A stretch of 64,000 bases of DNA from Tetragonia tetragonoides. Its lineage: Eukaryota; Streptophyta; Magnoliopsida; Caryophyllales; Aizoaceae. Made by a program: the position numbers and the translations under genes. Location of the stretch: the NCBI GenBank assembly GCA_038025085.1, contig CM076144.1, positions 45,982,001 through 46,046,000 on the forward strand. The letters run 5' to 3'. The first letter of the stretch is position 1. Each line of letters begins with the position of its first letter. Below are positions 55,864-64,000 of this stretch, piece after piece. Below the pieces are notes generated by a model, which did no database searches, was not told the origin of the DNA, and worked only from the letters and a program-made list of their open reading frames with translations.

Positions 55864-57533
55864 CTCTCCCCCACTTAAGCCGTCGACGTCCTCGTCGACC
55901 AAGACTTACTTCGTGCACCCCCTCTTTCATGGGTCACGGAACGTCTAAGTACACCCACTCTTTCAGGGTCACTAGACAACAACGAACCACCTCGTGCGCC
56001 CCCTCTTTCATGGGCCACGGAACGTCCAAGTGCACCCAATCTTTCAGGGTCACCGGACAAGACAGGCTCCAAATTTGAGCCGGCTCCACCGAGCCCAAGT
56101 AACATCTCTTCGGACGCTGATTTGCGTACACTACTGCGAACGGTAGCTCCCACAAGCAGCCAACTAACTTCCCATAAAGCTTGCTCCCATAAGCAACACT
56201 GGTCCATCCGCAAAAGTGGAGAGACACACCCCGTCTTCCAAGCACAACTCCACACAGCAGCAACATTGTACTTTAACGAGTACCACTGAGCTCGACTTCC
56301 ACAACCTACAGAGCACTACAACGAGTGTCTGTCTTCGAGCACCCTTCTGAGACCCAGTTACCACACTCGCTCTCGCGATGTATTCCCTTCGGATCACCTC
56401 TGGAAATAAGATTTTGACTCTTGCGCTGAATTCTGCAAGCTTAAAGTCGCTGCACTCACACTACAACATCGCCCTTCTCGGTCGACACGCTCCGAGGACA
56501 ACACATCTGACTGTCGCTCGCACTACTGGTTGATCTCCATTAAGGTCTCGGCACGGGGTCATCTTGACCCGGATCACCTCCTTTCGGAGTGATGTTTCAC
56601 AAGTTCACACAAAGGTCCGGTATCGGTTGCAATATCTCCATTTGCTCCTCCGAATAACTGTTTGTTGCTATAGTGTATTCCACGAACACTTACCGAACTC
56701 GCTCACTGAACACACTTCCTCAGTGTGCTTGCCTCAATCTCGACATCATGCGACCACTGCGGCAGTGGGGCCCTCCCCCACTTAAGCTCTCGAACAATCC
56801 GAAAACAACATCCATAAGTTCACTAGAGTCCTCTCACAACCCCACTTCAAATGAACACTTACATCTCGGACCCAGACTAACAAGGCCCTCCTTGGCCAAC
56901 CGATGACGTCTTCTGAATCGTCCACTTCTGCTCACAACACCTCGTAAGGTGACCTTCCTTGGAAGGGTTTTACTAGCACACCGCTTTTAGGTGGCTCTCT
57001 GAAGGACTCTTCATGGCGCTTCTGGCCAACTGATCATCTTGATCTTGTACTATCGTGGTTCTAATACGGCTTCTCGTTAGGAACACGATCGTCAACCGCC
57101 CAACACACAAGTCGGCACATCGAAACCCACATAGCACATGTTCAATCTTCAAGTAACTTGTCCCACAGACCATCACTTTGTTGCCAATGTCACCAGTTTG
57201 ATCTTCATTCGTCAAGTATGATGGCATTGAACAATCCAATACAACTCTTCAACTGCAACTTGCCATAGTTGATCCTTGTCTACCACTGACCCTGATTCAA
57301 CCCTTGCAAAATCCGTCTCTGAAGTCATCTCCGCTAGCTTCAACATTATGGATCAGGGAGTCCACAATGTCCCAATGAACCCAAGTTGGCCTGATGGAAC
57401 CCAACAAGGTCATCGGTATCCAATCCACATCAAAGCAGCTCACGTTAGCTCTCAACCACTGAGAAGCTTCATACACTTTGTCGCTAACCAACACGTTGCC
57501 ATGGTGAAGGAAAGCCAAAGCTCTGATACCAAC
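55864..57533 (-). other. Non-coding interior of the LARD-like element
   Basis: Contains a local direct repeat near 55912-56055 (cctctttcatggg... twice). The longest ORFs have no retroelement domain. PBS word TGGTATCAGAGC at 57520-57531 on the minus strand. Confidence 0.75.
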
Positions 57534-59079
57534 TGTTACGGTCCTAAATTTTTTGCTGCGGAATGACCGTACGACGTCAAGACTCCACTGAGTCCTGACC
57601 AGCCTTCACGTGAGGTTCTGTCCATTTCTACTCACATTGAACTCTTCGCAACTCAAATCATCCTATCGAGGCTTGCTCGCTTCACTGTTGTTCCATTCTC
57701 GAGATACTAGTCACTTCCTGGTGTCGACTATTTAGCCCGACACTCGCCCAACTGGTCATCTCGGTTATCCCGCATCATGGTTGACCCATACTCCAGACCC
57801 TCGTCGCGTACTAGTGCCGACACTCTGGTCCTAACCCTAGCCCAACCGAACATCCTATTTTGGACTTCAACCCATGACTCGACACCTTCGCATCCTGTGT
57901 GCGGACAACGTCGTTCACTATCGTCCGACACCGATCTCACTAACAAGCTACTTTGGGACACGGCCCTTGAACACCATCCAGCTTCGAGGCCCTATTGAGT
58001 GCTCTTTCCGTTCATCGGTCATGATCACTGTTCGCCTCATCGTGGCCTGGGAGTTGTCAAGTCCCAAAGTACTCCCGGACGTGTCAGGTCCGGAGCGCGG
58101 GTCTCGATCGTCCGAGCAACTATCCTCGTCCCGAGCCCTCAATCTCCTTCCGAGTAGTTCCCGATCCTTTAAGCTACCGGGAGTCATGTTCGCTCCCGTT
58201 GAGTTCATAGGAGTCCGACCTATGAATGCGCACCTCGCGTTCATGGGTCACTGTCCCCGACTCGGCCATCGATGCCTCATCGAGTAGTGTTCCATTCACC
58301 AAGCAGGCAACCTTCCCTGGACATCCTTCCCTTCATAGGAATACTAGGAAGTATCCCCTTAAGTCCCACAAGTTCCCACGGGGTCGCCCATCCCGTGGTA
58401 CTGATGTCCCGAAACCCGAGAGCACCGCTAATGCAACACAACCCCTCGTTGACCGGGCTTCCCGAAAGCCCTCATGGAGGATCTTATCCCATTGATAAGG
58501 TTCACGGATAAAGCGTCCCGCAACCATCTCAAAATAGCGACCCTCCCCTCGGTGCATGATGAACACTATCGAGCCCGCCGGCTACTCGATAATGTCCCCG
58601 GGATGTTCTATCCCGAAGAGAGTCAACGCTGTCTTTTGACATGCCATCAAGCCTGCCCCCTTCAGGGGAAGCTCACTTAAGTGTCATGATGTTTGCCAAC
58701 CATCCATGCATCCAGGGGAGGTGGAGAGCTCAAACACCTACTACCCCCTAAAGAGTCTTATATGGTTCAGTCCAAGTGACAGGAGTGACCATCAAAGTTG
58801 CATAACTTTCATACTCAATCTCCGATGGAACTCAAACCTTGTTTCTCATCATTCGACTCCACCGTGGACCTTCTCATCCCCTAAGGAAGTCCTGCGCTCA
58901 TCCTTGTCCTAAGAATTCCACACTTTGTCCGGGCATTCCAGAGCCCGACACCTGTGACCGGACATAACACCTAGTCGCGACCTAGCTGACTAGTCGCTGG
59001 TGTCTGTCCGCGACACTCATGACCGAGCACTGAGTGTCCGTGACGCTGCTACCGAGCTGTCGAGGTGCGGACCACGACA
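57534..59079 (-). repeat. 5' LTR of the LARD-like element
   Basis: 1546 bp, TGTTACGGTCC...GGACCACGACA. Confidence 0.88.
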
Positions 59080-59354
59080 ACTAGCATCTCGGTTTGGAAG
59101 TTTCATAAGTTATAAGTAGCATCATTGACCTGCCTTGGGGTTGAATAGTGCACCCTCCTTGTAAAGATGAACATATTAAATCTGTAATGCTTGCATTGTA
59201 GTTTGCTAATGCATGAACTGAAGTCAGTGGGTACTTCCACTTATATTCACTACTTGCTTGGGTTCTTGTTCTTAGAGTTAAATGTTTGAGTACTTCATGT
59301 TACTCTCGCAAGTTTAAAGGTTAATCACTCTGTAGCAACTTGTTGACTAATAAA

Positions 59355-61702
59355 CACTAATACACAAACGTTAATCTATGACACCTAAACTACTGCGGTT
59401 GTTATAAAAATCGTAGCAGTAATCCGTTCGGGGTGGTTGCGAGTCACAAGTTTTTGTTTTTTCAAATTTTTTTTATCTCTTTATAAAAATTTTATTTGGA
59501 GCTGAAATTTTTTTTCACATTAGAGTTGTCTACTTTATTTTCGAAACTAGCAACTGAAAACTGGAAATCATAAATTGTGGTTTCCAAAAACTAATTTTTG
59601 GTTTCGAAAAAAACTAAAAATTAAAAACTGAAATCCACCCAGAACGGCCTATAAATTGTAATTTTCAAAAATTAATTTTTAGTTTTCTTGAAAATTAAAA
59701 ACTAAAAACTCAAAACCTCCCCGAACGTGCTCTAACCATCCCTAACCCCTAACGAGCGGTAGCAGTTTTGTAAATAATCTGAATGGAAAACCGTTTAGAG
59801 TCACATAAACTACTATGGCTGGGAATTAAAACCGCAATATGATTGGTTAAACTACTGCGATTGGAGTCTAAACCGCAGTAGTATTTGGCTTGGCTTTATA
59901 TTTGGTCGGAGTTAAACGCAAAAAAACATTTTCTTCACAAATCATTCTGAAAGTTTGTTCCTCAATCTTTGCAGTTCATCACCGCTACCCACCGTCTTCC
60001 TCACTAAGTCACAACCATTCTCTCTCTAAAATCAACTACAATCTCGCCATCTTCATCTCCAAACTTGTTGTTTCGCGAATTTTTGCCAGATCGAGGGTTT
60101 TGGGCGTTTTGGTTCTAGGTCAAGATTTTGGGCTCATGGAGTTGGGTTTACCTAATTTCAAGTAATTTCGCTGAACCCTAACTCCTGAGCAAAGGTTTAG
60201 TTCAAAATTTTCTGGGTAACTTGAAGAACTCAGTTTGGGACGAGTTGACTAATTTCTAATTCTGGGTTCATTGTGGTCGAAAATCTTGAGGTAAATTTCT
60301 AGGTTTTTGCTTGTTAAGTCTCGTGAAATTGTAATTTCTTCTGGATTTCGCAATTTTTCGGCATAAGTTTTCATTTCTTAGATTAATATTGGTCGAAATT
60401 CTGACTTCTCAATGTGAAATTGAAGGCTCTTGTTCTAATTCTGGGCTGTTGTGGGTTGCTCGAAAATCCTCAGTTGTTGCTCTGGTTGTGGCGAGGTAAA
60501 GTTCCATAATGGGTTCGATGACAAAATCTGAGGTAAAGTTGGTTTTTTTTTTTATTGTAATTTCTCGTGAGTTCCTCAAAATTTCTGGGTTGTTCGTGGT
60601 TGCTCGTTTTGGGCTTCTTGGGTCTGCGTGATTCTGAAACTGGTTGAGTGTACTGAGTTATTGTTGGGTTTGAAGTTTCTGTACTAAATTTGTGATTGTC
60701 GCTGGATAAATTTCTTTGAGTTCTTGTGATTATTGGTTTGTGTTGCGATTTTTGTTGTGATTATTCGTTTTACTTGTGGGAAATTGCGAGTAGAAGTTGC
60801 TGAACTAATTTAGTATAGTTCTAAAAGTGTTGGCATTTGAATCTGGAGTTTTTGGTTCGATTTGTTGACTGCGTGCACCTGCTGTATTGTTGAACTCCTT
60901 GGATTTGTGAATTTGATAATTCGTTGCTGGTTGGGTTTCGTTTGTGCGAAATCGCAAATAAAAGTTGCTGTGTTCTAATGTACTGAGATTTGAGAATCAT
61001 TGTGAGAAATTGCTAAGGAAGCTCTATGAGTTTTGTTGTGCTCTGAGTACTGTTCTGAATTGTGGGTCTGCGTTTGCATTTGTTGCTGAATTTCTGGATT
61101 CTGAAGTTAATGGTGCTTGTCATATTGCTGCAATTTTGGATTTAAATTGCTAAATTGAACTTGTTTTGGTGTTTTGGACATGCAATTGCTGGCTGTATTC
61201 TGTCGAGGAATCTGTTTGTGTTGCTATTGTTGTCTAATGTTGCTATTGTTAGCTGTTTATTGTTGCTGGTTACTGCTGTCTATTGCTTCTGTTGCTGCTG
61301 TTAGTTGCTGCTTTTTGCTGTCTATTGCTTCTGTTGCTGCTGTTAGTTGCTGCGTTTTGCTGTCTATTGCTGCTGTTAGTTGATGTTGCTGCTGTTAGTT
61401 GCTGCATTTTGTTGTCTATTGCTGCTGTTAGTTGCTGCATTTTGATGTCTATTGCTGCTGTTAGTTGCTGCGTTTTTCTGTCTATTGTTGCGGTGAAAAT
61501 TTAGAACCGCAGTAGTTTATGAGATACTACTACGGGTATTTATTAGCACCTGCCGTAGTTTATAGAAACTACTGCGGTTTCGGACCCGCAGTAGTTTATC
61601 TATAATCTACGGCGCCTTATACTACTACGACTCCTCTTTGATGCGGACTCGCAATAGTATATGTGTTTTACCCGCAGTAGTATGGGGTATTTTGTACTAG
61701 TG
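59355..61702. mobile_element. Non-autonomous CACTA element
   Basis: 2348 bp from CACTAATACACAAACG to the complement of CACTAGTACAAAATACC, flanked by AAA on both sides (3-bp duplication). Both ends carry many subterminal copies of AAACTACTGCGGTT or its complement, typical transposase-binding repeats of this superfamily. The interior (59930-61170) looks like transcribed leader or intron sequence (T/G-rich, gene-like ATG contexts). At 61200-61490 there is a GCTGTTAGTTGCTGC-type tandem repeat. No transposase. Confidence 0.8.
61200..61490. repeat. GCTGTTAGTTGCTGC tandem repeat
   Basis: Degenerate units of roughly 36-50 bp inside the CACTA element, mixing tgctgtctattgct and gctgttagttgctgc. The Leu/Cys-rich ORFs here are by-products. 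Confidence 0.8.
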
Positions 61703-61967
61703 AAAAGGTCAATTCTTTAGAAAGTTTGGTGAACTTTGGAGATTTGAACCCCTAACATAGGTCATTGATGCATATTTGGCATAACCCTAGTATAGAACTT
61801 TCTTCATTAGTGTTTTAACCAGTTGAATGTGCAATGACTGCTGTCTTTCAATTTTTATGCTGAACTTTTGTTTTCCATGCTGTCAGTGTAGGTAGAAACA
61901 TCTCTTGGCTCTGTTTGTATTACGAAACAACTCCAAATTTTATTCTAGTCTGGGTTAATCTTTGGAG

Positions 61968-62479
61968 ATGTCAGCAAGAGGACGCCCCTCAGCTCCTGGG
62001 ATGATGCATCATGGTCCACCTCGTGGAGCAGGAGCTTCGACTGGTCACCCTCTTCCTCCAGAGTTGGCTGAAAAAGAGATGATTGCCCAGGTTGCAGAAA
62101 TGGACCGTCTTGTGATTGAAAATCGGAGATTTGCAGCATCACAAGTAGCTTTACGCCAGGGTCTTATTGGTGCTCATGAGGAAATGCAAAGACTAAGAGC
62201 ACACATTCGTAGTACACAGACAGAGAGCGATATTCAAATTCGGGTTTTACTGGATAAGACTGCGAAAATGGAAGCAGATAGTAAAGCTGGGGAGAGTGTA
62301 AAGAAGGATCTTGAACAGGCTCACAAAGAGGCACAGAGTTTAGTAGCAGCTAGACAAGAACTGACATTGAGGATTCAACAGGCCAATCAGGAGCTCGAGA
62401 AGTGTCGTACTGATGTCAGAATGATCCCTGATATGCTCTCTGAACTAGACAGTATGAGACTGGAACATCAGAGATTGCG
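61968..62479 (+). CDS. FLX-like coiled-coil protein, first coding exon
   Basis: First coding exon from ATG 61968 to a donor at 62480 (GCG|GTGAGT), about 170 codons; the gene continues beyond the window or in an unseen exon. The start MSARGRPSAPGMMHHGPPRG is low-complexity. A long coiled coil follows (LAEKEMIAQVAEMDRLVIEN, ASQVALRQGLIGAHEEMQRL, HIRSTQTESDIQIRVLLDK, ELEKCRTDVRMIPDMLSELD). This matches the FLX (FLOWERING LOCUS C EXPRESSOR) and FLX-like family; FLX acts with FRIGIDA to raise FLC expression, while FLX-like members are less well understood. Which member this is cannot be told from one exon. A CACTA element ends about 265 bp upstream of the ATG. The in-frame TTG at 61962 is not a start. 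Confidence 0.82.
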
Positions 62480-64000
62480 GTGAGTTGCACAGTATTTTTT
62501 CCTTAAAATTGAACATACTGATTGAATTGCCTGACTTTGAGTACTGGCTAAGAATTAAATCATGAGAACCAGCAAGGTCATTTTCCATCTGGTCATGACA
62601 TGTGACAGATGTGGGCTCTAAAATGTGATGAATTTCATCAACTTTGTGGAAACCATGCCCATGAGTTAGATGTTGGTCTTCAAGGGTGTGGAAGGAGTGC
62701 CCCCACGGTTTTGCTAATATTTACTGGCAAGAAAGTACTTTAGCATTCTGATGTTTTTCACTTTGGTAACTTATTAAACTTTCATTTTCGGGTTGTATCT
62801 CAAAAATCAAAACTGCTTTCTTTGCAAGCATTACCTTAAATATTCGGCTGGATAATTGAAAGGTGTAAGTTGGAACCAAAAAAATCGTAAATCGTAAATC
62901 GTAAATTGTAAATCCAAACTGAACTGATCTGAACTAAACTGAAATGACTATTGGGTACTTTATTCAGATTGGTTTCATACTCAACTTTCTTAAAATCTAG
63001 ACTTTCCATTTACATTTGAACTAGCTTGTTCGAATACATTATCCAAACTGAACTCCAAATATCTAAATTATTAAAAAAAATATTATTTAGGCACGATGTG
63101 ATTAAGAAGATTACTCACTCCAGATATTGACAAAGAACGGCGGATTATCCTCTCTTTTTCGGCTGGTTAAGTAATTGTCAGACGTTTTATAATGAGAAAG
63201 AATTTGCATTGTTTTATGTCTAGGACATGTATTATTTGGATTCATTCATGCCGTATATATTATTAATCTTTTTTTGATTGGCGAGCTTTTGGAGATAAGT
63301 GGCTTTAATGTGATGTGCTTGACAATGAAAACACTTTTGGGGTTAATAGTTGTGGACTTCTGTCTATCAGATTGGATCCAAATTACAATAATATCTGTTG
63401 GTTTGATTTGATAGGACATTGCAAATCTTGTTTAGACTTGCACTTGAAAAACCAAAACCATTATATCTGGTATTGGCTGTGATATTCACATCAGACTGGA
63501 CGGATTAGTCTAATTTAGACCCCTAAAGATTCTGGATGTGGCGACATGGATCATAGCTTAAAGGTAGAAGCCAAGATGGAGATCCATATTTCACTGTTAT
63601 GTTGTCGAAGGTTTTGAGTGATTAGATTAGACGGATCATATTGATACTGATTTGAGTATCACATATCCCCAAAATTTAGTCTTTGCCCAGCTTCTTACCT
63701 TTACGAAGTAATTCTACATACAAGTTCAATTGAATATTCTATTTGTTGGTGATTGTTACTACTGTTGAATACCCACCATTTTTTAGGACAAACAGGGCCT
63801 TACTGAGCAAGATTGTGGATTAGCCATTAGAATAAATTAGATGTAGCCTAGAAATTGAATGGCAGTACACTTTAGAATAAATTAGGTGGGTTGGCCCTCT
63901 GTAGTTCAGCCATGCAAGTTTTGGTTATTGCTGTGTTCACATTTATAGTAGAAGCAGCTATGTGATAAAAAAAAAGAAGCAGCTATATGAGTGATAAAAA
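62480..64000 (+). other. Probable first intron of the FLX-like gene
   Basis: Begins at a GT donor and shows no second FLX exon within the window (the expected continuation after HQRLR was not found). Contains small A-rich repeats near 62880-62920. No other gene seen. Confidence 0.5.

Larger units (their letters stand above)
54317..59079 (-). mobile_element. Non-coding LTR retrotransposon (LARD-like)
   Basis: Element of 4763 bp flanked by the 5-bp duplication ACTAG (54312-54316 and 59080-59084). Two LTRs of about 1546 bp start TGTTACGGTCC and end GGACCACGACA. The 1670-bp interior has an initiator-Met primer site next to the 5' LTR (57534) and a purine tract (AAGTGGGGGAGAG, minus strand) next to the 3' LTR, but no gag or pol. 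Large non-coding elements of this kind depend on proteins from other elements. Confidence 0.88.

Noticed and set aside
54658..58912. Many paired ORFs of 70-130 codons
   Set aside because: They occur at matching positions in both LTRs of a non-coding element and have no retroelement or host domain.
61174..61504. Leu/Cys-rich ORFs resembling membrane peptides
   Set aside because: Produced by a GCTGTTAGTTGCTGC-type tandem repeat; composition only.

Overview
The window is nuclear DNA from a flowering plant. It has intron-containing genes, single-exon family-1 glycosyltransferases, F-box/FBD genes and many nested plant transposons. Two small genes encode 32-residue knottins with nearly the cysteine spacing of the amaranth alpha-amylase inhibitor, which points to Caryophyllales (Amaranthaceae-like). 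That assignment is an inference.

Layout. 1-8 kb: two UGT91-like glycosyltransferase genes on the minus strand with a knottin gene between them. 8.6-25 kb: an F-box/LRR/FBD family, with one intact gene (8652-10076), one copy broken by a hAT-like element and a degenerate Ty1-copia element (14333-21201), one truncated copy (23818-24840) and small 5' relics. A non-autonomous copia element at 11431-14080 carries an array of about 18 hairpin-forming repeats. 27.4-28.9 kb: a third UGT91-like gene. 30-42.4 kb: a rearranged block of duplicated UGT and F-box flanks, LTRs and a UGT remnant. 34310-40664: a Mutator-like element (MULE) that looks intact. 43.3-44 kb: the second knottin gene. 47.3-53 kb: a decayed L1-type LINE. 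54.3-59.1 kb: a non-coding LTR element with 1.5-kb LTRs. 59.4-61.7 kb: a non-autonomous CACTA element. 61968 to the window end: first exon of an FLX-like coiled-coil gene.

The most notable object is the 6355-bp MULE. It has about 64-bp terminal inverted repeats and an 8-bp target duplication, and an unoccupied paralogous site is present in the same window near 30.3 kb. It encodes two convergent spliced genes: a plant-mobile-domain (PMD) protein of about 613 residues and a protein of about 880 residues in which a MULE transposase is joined by splicing to an OTU-like cysteine-protease domain. Each gene starts with a tiny first exon close to a terminus. Each first intron contains an array of palindromes centred on CCATGG (TCATGG in one of ten), spaced exactly 33 bp apart. 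The two arrays share a consensus although one has 4 units and the other 6.

Host genes supported: three UGT91-like genes, one intact F-box gene, two knottin genes and the start of one FLX-like gene. Most other sequence is transposon-derived. All splice models come from reading splice signals and phase by eye; no alignment or transcript data were available.
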